Source of the DNA: Tautonia sociabilis
GTDB taxonomy: Bacteria > Planctomycetota > Planctomycetia > Isosphaerales > Isosphaeraceae
Length of the DNA stretch: 35,337 bases
Direction of reading: 5' to 3'
Assembly (NCBI RefSeq): GCF_003977685.1
Contig: NZ_RYZH01000060.1
Location: forward strand, 1 to 35,337
Below, in pieces: positions 1 to 8,762 of this stretch. Numbering within the stretch: position 1 is the stretch's first letter; the number at the start of each line of letters is the position of its first letter. A program made the translations under genes and the position numbers. Under the pieces are notes generated by a model. It did no database searches, was not told the DNA's origin, and saw nothing but the letters and a program-made list of their open reading frames with translations.

Positions 1-1695
1 GGTGACGCCAGCGGTGCCGGCGAAGGACCAGGCGGAGCCAGCGGGGCGATAGAGGTAGGAGCCGCTCGAGCCGTTGGGGCCGGCCTCTGGCACCTCGAAC
101 CCCCCATCGGACAGGGGGATCGCGCTCGTCGAGATCCCCTCCGCCGTGACGACAGAGACCTCGAAGCTGTTCCCCTGGGCATTCCGGACCCGAGTCACCA
201 GCGATTGCCCGTCGGGCTGCACGACGGGGGTGGTCGCGACGACCATCGAGGCGTAGCTCTCGTCGAGCGTTACTCGGGTCCACTCGCCGTTGGCCGGCAC
301 CTCGACGACGCCGCCTCGCAGCCGGGGCTGAGGACGAACCTCCTGGACGGCCTTAGCGACGTTCAGCCGGCCCCCGCTGACGGACGTACCCGCCAGGCTC
401 GGGAGCCGGTCGGCCGATCCGATCAGCGCCGAGGCCAACTTCTGGGCGTCCAGCGTCGGGTCGATCGCCTTCAGCAGCGCCGCGGCTCCGGTCACGTGCG
501 GCGCGGCCATCGAAGTCCCCGACTTGAACGAGTAAGCTCCCCCGGGGGTCGTGCTAAGAATGTCCACCCCCGGCGCCGCGAGGTCGACCGAGACCTGCCC
601 GAAGTTTGAGAAGCTCGCCCGTTGATCGCTCCGATCGGAGGCGGCCACCGAGACGATATTCGGCAGGTCGTAGCTTGCGGGGTAGAACCTCGGGGACCCC
701 GGAGCGTCGAGGGCCCGGCCCGAGTTGCCCGAGGCGGCCACGACCAGGTGCCCGGTCGAGGCCCCGGCGGTCTCGATCACATCCCGCAGTGCCTGGCTGT
801 ACTGGGTTCCTCCCCAGCTGATGTTCGAGATCACCGCGCCATTCCGGTAGGCGTAGCTGATCGCGTCGATCGCCGACGAAATCGAGCCGTTGCCGTTGCG
901 GTCGAGCACCTTGAGCGGCATCAGCGAGACGCGCCAGGCCACTCCCGAGATCCCGGCCCCGTTGTCGCCGACAGCGCCAATTGTGCCGGCAACGTGGGTG
1001 CCGTGGGAGTTGTCGTCCCTCGGGTCGTTGTCGCGATTGACGAAGTCCCAGCCTCGAATGTCATCGACGTAGCCGTTGTTGTCATCGTCGATGCCATTAC
1101 CGGGCACCTCACCGCGGTTGGTCCAGATGTTGGCAGCCAGGTCGGGGTGCGCGTAGTCCACTCCGGAGTCGAGCACGGCCACGACCACGCTCCGATTTCC
1201 AGTGGAGGTCTGCCAGGCGGTGGTGGCGTCGATGTCGGCGTCGATGGGGAGCGATCCGGTCGTGGCGACGGACGAGGCGGGGTTGCTCAGGCCCCACTGC
1301 TCCGGGAACCTTGGGTCGTTCGGCGCGACGGCAGCGGAGATCAGGTAGTCCGGCTCGGCGTAGAGCACGGCCGGATCCCGTCTCGCCGCGGCCAGCGTCG
1401 CCTCGACTCCGAGGGCAGGGTTGATTCCCACGACCCGGAGCCCCTCGACGGTCCCCAGCGAGAGGCCGGGCATCATCCCGAACGGATGCGGTTTTGCCTG
1501 CGCGACATGATCATCACGATAGCGGACAATGATGTGATCAGTCGCGAACTTGCCGGCCTCGAGGCCGAATGGCGTCATCGCCCCCCGGATCGCTCCGATC
1601 GGGTCGAGTCCCATCGGCTCGGCGTCGAGCAGCAGGCGGACTTCGAGGCGCTCCGGTCGGGGAGCGCACGCGGCACGCTTCTTGGGGCGCGGCAT
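1..1695 (-). CDS. Secreted subtilisin-like serine protease (S8), C-terminus outside window
   Basis: Frame read by hand on the minus strand; 565 codons are present and the 3' end lies beyond the window. The ATG at 1695 is the only start after an in-frame stop just upstream. The N-terminus MPRPKKRAACAPRPERLEVRLLLDA resembles the planctomycete LEPR-XLL segment that precedes exported proteins. Residues about 45-120 resemble an inhibitor-like propeptide (HIIVRYRDDHVA ... VLYAEPDYLI). The S8 catalytic triad is complete: D176 in VAVLDSGVDYAHPD, H231 in HGTHVAGTIGAVGDN, S395 in GTSMAAPHVTGAA, with oxyanion N324 in VVAASGNSG. After about residue 440 comes a beta-rich region of unknown role. Expected role: an exported endopeptidase that removes its own propeptide. 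Substrate unknown. The upstream gene is separate, and a promoter is proposed at 1893-1921. Confidence 0.93.
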   Translation of the reverse strand, partial: MPRPKKRAACAPRPERLEVRLLLDAEPMGLDPIGAIRGAMTPFGLEAGKFATDHIIVRYRDDHVAQAKPHPFGMMPGLSLGTVEGLRVVGINPALGVEATLAAARRDPAVLYAEPDYLISAAVAPNDPRFPEQWGLSNPASSVATTGSLPIDADIDATTAWQTSTGNRSVVVAVLDSGVDYAHPDLAANIWTNRGEVPGNGIDDDNNGYVDDIRGWDFVNRDNDPRDDNSHGTHVAGTIGAVGDNGAGISGVAWRVSLMPLKVLDRNGNGSISSAIDAISYAYRNGAVISNISWGGTQYSQALRDVIETAGASTGHLVVAASGNSGRALDAPGSPRFYPASYDLPNIVSVAASDRSDQRASFSNFGQVSVDLAAPGVDILSTTPGGAYSFKSGTSMAAPHVTGAAALLKAIDPTLDAQKLASALIGSADRLPSLAGTSVSGGRLNVAKAVQEVRPQPRLRGGVVEVPANGEWTRVTLDESYASMVVATTPVVQPDGQSLVTRVRNAQGNSFEVSVVTAEGISTSAIPLSDGGFEVPEAGPNGSSGSYLYRPAGSAWSFAGTAGVT

Positions 1696-2564
1696 GGTGG
1701 GAGTACCGGGTTGCGAACTGCGAGGAGGTACGGAGATCTCGGGCGGGTGGGCTCATCAGGTCGGCAAGGCGCCCGGGCATCGGGTGCTTCCGAAGACTGG
1801 CGGGAGGCTCCCAGGGCGACATCGCCACCCAGCCGATCGCTCACGGCACGAGGCCGGGTCTCAAGGCAAGGGAAGCCACGAGTTGCGGGGTTACCATAAA
1901 AGGAGATCGAGCACCGGTCAAGCACGCCCTTGTGTTTTATCGCCACAACTCCGGTCGTGTTACAGTCTTGCAATAAATGTTCTTTGCATTATTGTTTTGT
2001 TGCATGGTCTCACTGATTGCGTGTTGATCCTTCGGCATCGCATGATCGCCGGTCGATCCTGAGGGGGGATCCGGGCCCGGAAGGGGGTGGCGGGCCCGAC
2101 GAGAGCCGGTCAGGTCGGCCACCGTCGGCCGGTCGCTGGGGCGTCACAGGGCCCCGGGGCTGCGTCCTGGCTCGCCGCTGTCGAGGGATACTCTAGGACA
2201 CCGATTGGGAGGGTGGGCCTCGATCGGTTTCGATTCTCGTGCCGGACCCGGCGAGGCCGCCCGCTCCGGGATCACGAGGCCCGAGGCGGGGGCGCCCTGG
2301 AGACGGCGGAGGCTCCGATCGGAGGATTCGGGGCCGGCGGGAAAAGCCGGATGAGGACGCCCGGAATGGGAGGGCACGCGACGGGAGGGCGGCGTCCTCG
2401 AGGCGGGAGGGGCCGGGAGGGGGAGGGATCGAGAGGGAAGGGGGAGGAGAGCCGGTCGCCGGGGGAACCGGCCCGAGGGCGTTGCCGGACGGCGTCGCCC
2501 CCGGGAGAACCGTGGGGAGCTGGGATCTCGGATGGGCCCGGGAGGGCGCCGTCCCGGGGGGAGA
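1696..2564. other. Intergenic gap, no convincing gene
   Basis: About 870 bp between two minus-strand genes. The part at 1890-2045 is unusually AT-rich for this genome and holds the proposed protease promoter. The part at 2050-2564 is extremely GC-rich, and its open frames are Arg/Gly/Pro-rich on both strands without any domain or ribosome site, so I read it as non-coding. Confidence 0.5.
1893..1921 (-). promoter_or_regulatory. Sigma70-type promoter for the subtilisin gene
   Basis: Read on the minus strand, TTGACC (1921-1916) is followed after exactly 17 bp by TATGGT (1898-1893). It lies in the AT-richest stretch of this gap and points toward the protease ATG, which would leave a leader of roughly 190 nt. 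No other promoter-like pair is as good here. Function is inferred from the match only. Confidence 0.55.
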
Positions 2565-3731
2565 TCAGGCCCTGGTCGGGGCTTCGGAGTCGTCGGTCGG
2601 CTCCTCGACCTCCACAGGGAGGGACGGATCGCGGTCGAGGGCCTCGCGGAGCGAGCGGAATTCCGCGCCGGTGACCCACTCCCGGTACGGCCGGATGACC
2701 TCGAGCAACCGCTCGTCCGGGGAGCCGTAGCCCTCGACGATTCGGGCGAGCGTTTCTCGGAACCGGTCGGCCTTGACCTGAGGGTCGTCGTATCGGATGA
2801 GGAGCAGGGCTTTCAGATGCTCGAGCGCTTGCTCGGAGATGCGGCGGGCCTCGATCGACTCGGCGTTCCGGGGGTCGGGACCATCGGGAGCGTCTGCTTC
2901 CCGCTCTCGGTTACGGCGGGCCTCCTCGGACGCCTGGCGGAGCGATTCCTGGGCCTCGGCGATGTACGCGTCCCAGTCGGCCGCGTACTGACGGTTGAAG
3001 GCCTCGATGTAGCCGGGCTCGTGCTGCTTGGAGAGGCTCACCAGGCGGCGGAAGATTTTCTCGAGCACTTCGCGTTCGTCTTCGCCGGGGTCGGAATGCT
3101 GGAAGCGGCGGAGCCGGCCGATCCAGACCCGCATTTGGGCGTACTGCTCGCGGCGGTCCATTGCGGCGAAGGCGGCGTTGGCTTCTTCGATCTCCCGGGC
3201 GAAGGCCCGGACCTGGAATTCGGGGAAGTGTTCCTCGGCCCGCTGGGCGAGGTCGTCCCCCTGCTGGACGTGGCCGTTGGAGGGGACCTGAAGGCGGTCC
3301 AGCTCCCGTCGGACGTGGTGGTAGCGGTCCAGGGCGGCCCGGAGTTCGATCCGGGCTCGGTCCAACTCGTCGCGCAGCGTCTCGAGCTCGGCCTGGGCCT
3401 CGGCTCGGCGGCGCTCGATCTCGGCGCGGGAGACCTGGATCAGGCGCTCGGCTTCCCGAAACTCCTGCTCTCCCATCAGTGCGCGATTCTGAGCGGTGCG
3501 ACGGACGAGTTCCTTGAGCAGATGCTCATCCCCTTCGGCCTGTTCCAGCTCGCGTTGGCGAGCGGGGCGCACCTGCCGGTCGCGCGCCTCGACTTCCCGA
3601 ATGGCCTCCTCGGCCTGCCGGAGCTGGTCGGCCGACAGCTCCAGCTCCTCGATGAGCTCCTGTGCCCTCGTCTTAGCCTCGACCCGCCGCAACAGATCCG
3701 CAAGCTGGCCCAACGGTGATCCCGTTGTCAT
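2565..3731 (-). CDS. Coiled-coil protein of unknown function
   Basis: 388 aa. The ATG at 3731 is preceded by GAAAGGAG on the minus strand. No signal peptide or membrane segment is visible. Residues about 10-150 are dense in E, R, Q, L and A with heptad-like spacing (for example LIEELELSADQLRQAEEAIRE and AEIERRRAEAQAELETLRDEL), so a long coiled coil is likely. Residues 170-360 look more globular, with aromatic patches such as EQYAQMRVWIGRLRRF and EPGYIEAFNRQYAADWDAYI. The acidic C-terminus ends EEPTDDSEAPTRA. I do not recognise a family. A structural or scaffold role is possible but not shown. The opposite strand is open over nearly the same span, but its product is composition-driven and lacks a ribosome site. 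Confidence 0.78.
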   Translation of the reverse strand: MTTGSPLGQLADLLRRVEAKTRAQELIEELELSADQLRQAEEAIREVEARDRQVRPARQRELEQAEGDEHLLKELVRRTAQNRALMGEQEFREAERLIQVSRAEIERRRAEAQAELETLRDELDRARIELRAALDRYHHVRRELDRLQVPSNGHVQQGDDLAQRAEEHFPEFQVRAFAREIEEANAAFAAMDRREQYAQMRVWIGRLRRFQHSDPGEDEREVLEKIFRRLVSLSKQHEPGYIEAFNRQYAADWDAYIAEAQESLRQASEEARRNREREADAPDGPDPRNAESIEARRISEQALEHLKALLLIRYDDPQVKADRFRETLARIVEGYGSPDERLLEVIRPYREWVTGAEFRSLREALDRDPSLPVEVEEPTDDSEAPTRA

Positions 3732-4041
3732 GGCCCACCTACTCCTTTCTGGTCACTGACTGCTTAATATCGCCTAAGAGCGATCGGGACCGCCGGAAGG
3801 CTCCGGCCGAGTGGGGGGCCGGAAGCCGAGCTGAGAAGAGATGATCGGACGCTAAGGTGATCCGACGCGGACGGTTCCCGCGGTCCTGGTTATAGTTTAC
3901 GCGGAGGAGGCAATCCCGCGCCGGGATTTGAGCGGGAATCGATCGCGGGTGGATGAGGACGGTCGGATGGAAGGACACCCGGTGATCGGGACGGCCCGGG
4001 ATCCGGTGGGGGCGGATCCCGGGCCGGCGGAGGCGAAGGGT
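3732..4041. other. Intergenic gap, 310 bp
   Basis: Lies between two minus-strand genes. It holds the Shine-Dalgarno of the coiled-coil gene, an imperfect GC stem around 3800-3830 (GGCTCCGGCC against GGCCGGAAGCC), and AT-rich patches near 3770 and 3890 that could carry its promoter, although I found no well-spaced -35/-10 pair. Confidence 0.4.
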
Positions 4042-5142
4042 TCAGTGGGGGAATTCGGCCGGGGCCTCGATGTGCTGCCAGCCCTCCCCGCTGAGGGCCT
4101 GGAGGAAGGCGACCAGGTCGGCTTTCTCCCCTTCCGTCAGGTTGAGCGGCTTCATGCGCTGATCAATGGTTGGATTCGGGATTCCGCCCTTGTTGTAATG
4201 CTCGACGACTTGCTCAAGCGTCGTCAGGCTACCGTCGTGCATGTAGGGGCCGGTATGCTCGATCTCCCGGAGGGTTGGGGTTTTGAAGGCTCCCAGGTCC
4301 TTCGGGTTCTTGGTGACGGCGAATCGGCCCTCGTCGGCGAAGGTCCCGGTGTTCGGATCGTAGCCGATGCCGATGTTGACGAACGACTCGTCGCTGAAGT
4401 TGAAACCGAGGTGGCAGGCGTCGCATGCGGCCTTGTTGAAGAAGACATCCATTCCCCGGAGCTGGGCTTCGGTCATCGCCCCGTCCTCTCCCGCCTTGTA
4501 GCGGTCGTAGGGGGAGTTGCCCGAGTAGACGGTTCGCTCGAAGGTGGCGATCGCCTTGGCGACCCGGTCCAGGGAGATCTCCTCGGAGCCGAAGGCCTCC
4601 TCGAAGAGGGGACGGTAGCCGGGGATCCCTCGGATCCGGGCGACGACCGCCTCGTGGGCCTTGCTTTCCTCGGTTTCCAGGGTCATTTCCAGCGGGTTGG
4701 CCAGCGGGCCGATGGCCTGGTCCTCAAGCGAGGCCGCCCGGCCGTCCCAGAATTGCAGGGTGGTGAAGGCACGGTTGATCACCGTCGGAGCGCTGCGGCC
4801 CCCCTTCTGGGATCGGATGCCGGTGGAGACCGGCGAGGAGTCGGTGAAGGCCTTGCTTGGCTCGTGGCAGCTGGCGCAGGAGATGGTGTTGTCGGACGAC
4901 AGCCGGGTGTCGAAGTACAGGTATCGGCCCAGTTCGGCCTTCGCTGGGCTGTAGGGGTTGTCGTCGGGCCAGAAGACCGGGATCAGCCCCAGCGGGACCT
5001 CCGGCTCCTGCGGCGGGGGCCAGGCGGGAGCGGGCCCGGCCGAGGGAGCGGCGGGAGCGGTGGTTCGGGCCAGGCCGATCCCCGTGGTGGCCGCCAGCCC
5101 CAGCCCCATCGCCGTCGCGACGGATATGATCGTTCGTCTCAT
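4042..5142 (-). CDS. Di-haem cytochrome c peroxidase (CcpA/MauG family)
   Basis: 366 aa. The N-terminus MRRTIISVATAMGLGLAATTGIGLARTT is a signal peptide, so the protein should act outside the cytoplasmic membrane. Two c-type haem sites are visible: CASCH at residues 89-93 and CDACH at 240-244. Family hallmarks around them include LGRYLYFDTRLSSDNTISCASCH, APTVINRAFTTLQFWDGRAASL, KAIATFERTVYSGNSPYDRY and TPTLREIEHTGPYMHDGSLTTL. Members reduce hydrogen peroxide with electrons from small cytochromes, or oxidise protein side chains (MauG type); sequence alone does not decide which. Length fits the family. The gene lies 181 bp downstream of a small secreted protein on the same strand, and the two may be co-transcribed. 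Confidence 0.93.
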   Translation of the reverse strand: MRRTIISVATAMGLGLAATTGIGLARTTAPAAPSAGPAPAWPPPQEPEVPLGLIPVFWPDDNPYSPAKAELGRYLYFDTRLSSDNTISCASCHEPSKAFTDSSPVSTGIRSQKGGRSAPTVINRAFTTLQFWDGRAASLEDQAIGPLANPLEMTLETEESKAHEAVVARIRGIPGYRPLFEEAFGSEEISLDRVAKAIATFERTVYSGNSPYDRYKAGEDGAMTEAQLRGMDVFFNKAACDACHLGFNFSDESFVNIGIGYDPNTGTFADEGRFAVTKNPKDLGAFKTPTLREIEHTGPYMHDGSLTTLEQVVEHYNKGGIPNPTIDQRMKPLNLTEGEKADLVAFLQALSGEGWQHIEAPAEFPH

Positions 5143-5323
5143 CGGCTCTCGGTCCCCTTCGATTCTCGATCCCTCGGCAGAAACCCACCCGGGACCGGCG
5201 GGGTGAGCCGTGGGGCCCGGGTGGGGGCGGGAGGTTGGTCCGGGGAGCGGCCCTCCCGGGATCGAGAGGCCCGCCTCCGCTCGGACCGACCGGTTCCGAC
5301 CCGGTCCAGGTCGGGCCGGACCA

Positions 5324-5863
5324 TCATCCCTCGGTCAGGTATCCCTGGACGTAAAGCGCCTTCTGCCCGGCAACTTCCGAGAAGGTACCGTGGACCTTCA
5401 CGACATAGGCCATATGTTCGATGGCCGCCTTGCGGAAGTTGGTCAGACCGTCCCGACGGGGGTTGTGCTCCTCGTCCATCAGGAGGAACAGCGAGCCGTC
5501 CTCGGTCAGCAGGCCGATCGGCTGTCCCTGCAGGGCGCACTTCTGGCCGCAGTCGCGGTGCTTGTCGCCCCGCTTGCCGACCTGCAGGTAGCAGGACAGA
5601 TCCACGATCTCCCCGACCACCGTCATCGGCTTACCCTCGAGCACCTTCCCCTCGATGGCCGAGGTGTAGGTGGTGATGCTCCAGGGACGAGAGCCAGTCA
5701 CCTCCTTGCCCAGCTCCGCGGCCGGGTTGTCCCAGGTGCCCTTGGTCGGCTCGGACCAGTCGGGGAACAGGATGCCGGGGCCCTGCTGCGCGGCGAAGGC
5801 CAGCGAAACGAGCACCAGCAGCGACCCGGCCGCGATCGGCCCATACTTCCTGGCGAAGTTCAT
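5324..5863 (-). CDS. Small secreted protein with conserved-looking Cys/His cluster
   Basis: 179 aa. The start at 5863 is supported by AGAGGAGG on the minus strand. MNFARKYGPIAAGSLLVLVSLAFAAQQGPG is a signal peptide. The mature part contains VVGEIVDLSCYLQVGKRGD followed by KHRDCGQKCALQGQPIGLL, placing C91, H102, C105 and C109 close together, which could bind metal or haem or form disulfides. The pattern of short beta strands (MTVVGEIVDL, SLFLLMDEE, AYVVKVHGTF, KALYVQGYL) suggests a small OB-like barrel, by inference. Its position just upstream of the di-haem peroxidase suggests a shared periplasmic redox task. No named family recognised. Confidence 0.85.
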   Translation of the reverse strand: MNFARKYGPIAAGSLLVLVSLAFAAQQGPGILFPDWSEPTKGTWDNPAAELGKEVTGSRPWSITTYTSAIEGKVLEGKPMTVVGEIVDLSCYLQVGKRGDKHRDCGQKCALQGQPIGLLTEDGSLFLLMDEEHNPRRDGLTNFRKAAIEHMAYVVKVHGTFSEVAGQKALYVQGYLTEG

Positions 5864-6244
5864 CGGGGACGTCCTCCTCTGGTTGCGTGCACGCGTCGGT
5901 GAGGGCGGCGCGGACGGTCGCCGCCCGATCCCTCGCGGTTTATCACACCATCATCGCCTCGGCAAGTGGGGCCCGAGGGCGGATTCCCCGGGGCCTCGTC
6001 GCCCCGACCGGCCTCGCCGAGTCGGCTCCCACGCCAGCCGACTCTAGACTCGATCGGCCGATCCCCTCCCCGGGCTTCAAACCGGCCCGGCCTCGGAGCC
6101 GAGGGCCGCGCGGCGGCGCGATCCCCTCCGGAGCGGAGCCCTCCCCCGCGATCCGATTGACTTCGGAACGCGCGATTGCCTAAGCTGACGGAACGGCGTG
6201 CTGGTTCCTTGGGCAGGCCGGGCCCATCGCGGAGGAGTTGCATC
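5864..6244. other. Divergent intergenic region between a minus-strand operon and argH
   Basis: 381 bp separating diverging genes, so it should carry promoters in both directions. The argH-side promoter is at 6157-6186. For the minus-strand side only the Shine-Dalgarno next to 5863 is clear. No small gene seen. Confidence 0.5.
6157..6186 (+). promoter_or_regulatory. Sigma70-type promoter for argH
   Basis: TTGACT (6157-6162), 18-bp spacer, TAAGCT (6181-6186). The expected start near 6193 gives a leader of about 50 nt before the GTG at 6245. Assignment rests on sequence match and position. Confidence 0.5.
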
Positions 6245-7636
6245 GTGGCCGAGAAGCCCTGGGGAGGCCGATTCGCCGCCCAGACCGATCGCCGGGTCGA
6301 GCAGTTCACCGAGTCGATCTCCTTCGATCATCGCCTCTTCGAGCACGATGTCGTCGGCTCGATCGCCCACGCCCGGATGCTCGCCCGCGTCGGCCTGCTC
6401 ACCGAGGCGGAGTGCGAACAGATTGTGCACGTCCTCTCCGAGATCCGGCAAGAGATCGCCGAGGGACGGTTCCCCTTCTCGATCGAGAAGGAGGATATCC
6501 ACATGCACATCGAGTCGGCCCTCACCGCCCGGCTCGGCGATCTCGGGCGCAAGCTGCATACCGCCCGCAGCCGCAACGATCAGGTCGCCACCGATGTGAA
6601 GCTCTGGACCCGGGACGCCATCGACCGGCTCGACGGCCTGCTCGCCGACCTCCAGCGCGCCTTCGTCGCCTTCGCCGACCGCCATCGCGACCTGATCCTC
6701 CCCGGCTACACCCACCTCCAGCGCGCCCAGCCGGTGCTGGCCCCCCACTACGCGCTGGCCTTCGTTGAGAAGTTCGCCCGGGACCGAGACCGCCTGGCCG
6801 ACTGCCGACGACGCCTGAACGTCCTCCCCCTCGGCGCCGCCGCTCTGGCCGGCACCACCCTGCCGATCGACCGCGAGTCTGTCGCCCGGGAACTCGGCTT
6901 TGATTCCGTCGCCGCCAACAGCCTCGACGTCTCCAGCGATCGCGATTTCCTGGCCGAGACGCTTTTCTGCCTCACCCTGGTCGCCGAGCACCTCTCCGGC
7001 TGGGCCGAGGAGTGGATCCTCTGGTCCACCCAGGAGTTCGGCTTCCTCCTGCTGCCCGATTCCGTCTGCACCGGCAGCAGCATCATGCCCCAGAAGAAGA
7101 ATCCCGACGTCCTGGAACTGATCCGGGGCCGCACCGCCCGGGTCGTCGGCGCCTTGCAGACCGTCCTCGTCCTCATCAAGGGACTCCCCCTGGCCTACAA
7201 CCGAGACCTCCAGGAGGACAAGCTCCCGCTGTTCGACGCCGTGGACACCGTCTCCTCTTGCCTTGAGCTGGCCGCCGTGGTCGTCTCCGGCGCCGAGCTG
7301 AACCGGGATCGCATCTCCTCCCGACTCGACGAGGGGTTCCTCGACGCCACCACCCTGATGGAGTACCTCATCCTCAAGGGGGTCCCCCAGCGCACCGGTC
7401 ACGAGGTCGTCGGCCGGCTCGTCTCCCTCTGCGAGTCCCGGCGCTGCCGACTGGCCGACCTCCCCCTCGACGACCTCAGGGCCGCCTGCCCAGCCATCGA
7501 CGAGGACGTCTCCGGTTCCCTCGGCGTGGAGAATGCGGTGAAGGCGTTCCGGTCGTATGGATCGACCGCGCCCGATCAGGTTTCAGAACAGTTGACGGCC
7601 TGGAAGGCGAAACTGGGGCAAGGCCCCAACGGATGA
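6245..7636 (+). CDS. argH: Argininosuccinate lyase
   Basis: 463 aa. It cleaves argininosuccinate to arginine and fumarate, the last step of arginine synthesis, in the cytoplasm as a homotetramer. The protein starts VAEKPWGGRFAAQTDRRVEQFTES. I chose the GTG at 6245 because GGAGGAG sits just upstream and the family begins at this WGGRF block; longer in-frame versions add only non-conserved sequence. The fumarase/aspartase superfamily signature GSSIMPQKKNPD is at about residue 277 and holds the catalytic serine loop. Also present are HTARSRNDQVATD, TRDAI and GYTHLQRAQPV. Length matches the family (about 460). The gene has its own promoter and looks monocistronic or is followed by the next plus-strand gene after 94 bp. 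Confidence 0.97.
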   Translation: MAEKPWGGRFAAQTDRRVEQFTESISFDHRLFEHDVVGSIAHARMLARVGLLTEAECEQIVHVLSEIRQEIAEGRFPFSIEKEDIHMHIESALTARLGDLGRKLHTARSRNDQVATDVKLWTRDAIDRLDGLLADLQRAFVAFADRHRDLILPGYTHLQRAQPVLAPHYALAFVEKFARDRDRLADCRRRLNVLPLGAAALAGTTLPIDRESVARELGFDSVAANSLDVSSDRDFLAETLFCLTLVAEHLSGWAEEWILWSTQEFGFLLLPDSVCTGSSIMPQKKNPDVLELIRGRTARVVGALQTVLVLIKGLPLAYNRDLQEDKLPLFDAVDTVSSCLELAAVVVSGAELNRDRISSRLDEGFLDATTLMEYLILKGVPQRTGHEVVGRLVSLCESRRCRLADLPLDDLRAACPAIDEDVSGSLGVENAVKAFRSYGSTAPDQVSEQLTAWKAKLGQGPNG

Positions 7637-7730
7637 TCGGGCGTCGTCGGTGCGGCTCCCTCCCGGTTGTCTTCCTGCCCGGGTCGTCTCGGATCACCCC
7701 GGCATCTTCCGACCGACGAAGCGGCCCGCC

Positions 7731-8663
7731 ATGATCCTCGACCGCATCGCCAGCCTGCTCCGGACGTGCGACGGCAACGCCCCCACGCTGCCGCCGACGC
7801 AGTTGTTCAATGAGAACTGGCTCCTGCGCCTGATGATCGACTGGCACGCGACCCACCCCGACGCCGGGCCCTACCCGATGGCCCCGATGCCCGGGGCGAC
7901 CTGGTTCGCCGAGGCGTGGCTGCCCTCCGCCTTCCTGCCCCGGTTCCGCAAGGATCGCCTGGCGGAGTCCTGGACCCACGCCGATGGCGCCGTCGGCCAC
8001 TTCTCGACGGGCAGCCGGGGATGGGCCGATCTCGTCCTGCTGCCCGAGGCGAGGCAGCTCACCGTGATCGAGGGGAAGATGTTCAGCCGCCTCTCCAGCG
8101 GCGTGAGGAACGCCCCCTGGTACGACCAGGCGGCTCGGACGGTCGCCTGCATGGCCGAGATCCTCCGACGGGCCGACCGCCACCCCGTCGAGCTGGACGA
8201 GCTGACCTATGTGCTGATCGCCCCGAGGAGACGCATCGACGACGGCGTTTTCGCCGACGAGCTGGCCCGGGGCGCCATCCTCCGCAAGGTCCGCCGACGG
8301 GTGGAGGACTACGCCGGCTCCCGGGACGACTGGTTCCGGGAGTGGTTCGTTCCCACCGTCCGCCGGGTCGAACTGCTGTGCCTTTCCTGGGAGGAGGCCA
8401 TCGAGGCCATCGCCTTCCACGACCCCGAGACCGGGCAGGAGTTCGACGCCTTCTACAACCGATGCCTGCATTACAACCGCCCCCAGGCGGTCACCGTGCT
8501 GCACGACCTCCGAGCCGGCCCCGCCCCCGAGCCCGACCCCGAGTTGGCGGACCTCGACGACGAGCCGGTCCGGGCTCGAGCGCAGGTTGGCGGCGGAGCC
8601 GGCCCCGCTCCTCCCGATCCCCCCGACCCGATCCGGGACGCCGCCATTCGTCGCAAGGGGTGA
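7731..8663 (+). CDS. Uncharacterised protein with PD-(D/E)XK nuclease-like signature
   Basis: 310 aa from the ATG at 7731; an in-frame extension back to 7650 is poorly supported. No signal peptide. GWADLVLLPEARQLTVIEGKMFS carries D100, E114 and K116, the D-x(n)-ExK arrangement of PD-(D/E)XK folds, on two predicted strands. It is followed by a helix with WYDQAARTVACMAEIL, matching the Q-bearing helix seen in many such enzymes. The C-terminal 50 residues are Pro/Asp-rich and probably disordered. Many proteins with this fold are nucleases in repair or restriction, but no partner methylase or helicase is nearby. Nuclease activity is therefore an inference from the motif. Confidence 0.8.
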   Translation: MILDRIASLLRTCDGNAPTLPPTQLFNENWLLRLMIDWHATHPDAGPYPMAPMPGATWFAEAWLPSAFLPRFRKDRLAESWTHADGAVGHFSTGSRGWADLVLLPEARQLTVIEGKMFSRLSSGVRNAPWYDQAARTVACMAEILRRADRHPVELDELTYVLIAPRRRIDDGVFADELARGAILRKVRRRVEDYAGSRDDWFREWFVPTVRRVELLCLSWEEAIEAIAFHDPETGQEFDAFYNRCLHYNRPQAVTVLHDLRAGPAPEPDPELADLDDEPVRARAQVGGGAGPAPPDPPDPIRDAAIRRKG

Positions 8664-8704
8664 TCGAGCCCGCCTCCGCCGCCGATTTCGAGAGGAAACG
8701 ACCC

Positions 8705-8726
8705 TCGGCCGGGGCGCCCCGGCCGA
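8705..8726. terminator. Perfect 22-bp GC palindrome (terminator or operator)
   Basis: The arms TCGGCCGGGGC (8705-8715) and GCCCCGGCCGA (8716-8726) are exact reverse complements with no spacer. It sits 41 bp after the nuclease-like gene and 36 bp before lysA. As RNA it would form a strong hairpin with a few central bases unpaired; there is no T-run after it. As DNA it could equally be a dimer-binding operator for lysA. Confidence 0.5.
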
Positions 8727-8762
8727 TCCCCCTGACTCCCCGACGCGAACCCGACGACCCTC

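Noticed and set aside
622..1899. 425-codon plus-strand open frame over the protease
   Set aside because: It is antisense to a frame with a complete S8 catalytic triad; its own product is Gly/Val/Arg-rich without motifs.
2532..3719. 395-codon plus-strand frame opposite the coiled-coil gene
   Set aside because: Nearly the same span, but no ribosome site. Its Leu/Gly/Val-rich product mirrors the Glu/Arg/Gln codons of the other strand, which has a good Shine-Dalgarno.
3928..5676. 582-codon plus-strand frame over the peroxidase
   Set aside because: Antisense to a protein with two CxxCH haem motifs and a signal peptide.
6077..7402. 441-codon minus-strand frame over argH
   Set aside because: Shadow of argH: Gly/Asp/Glu-rich antisense product with no domain.
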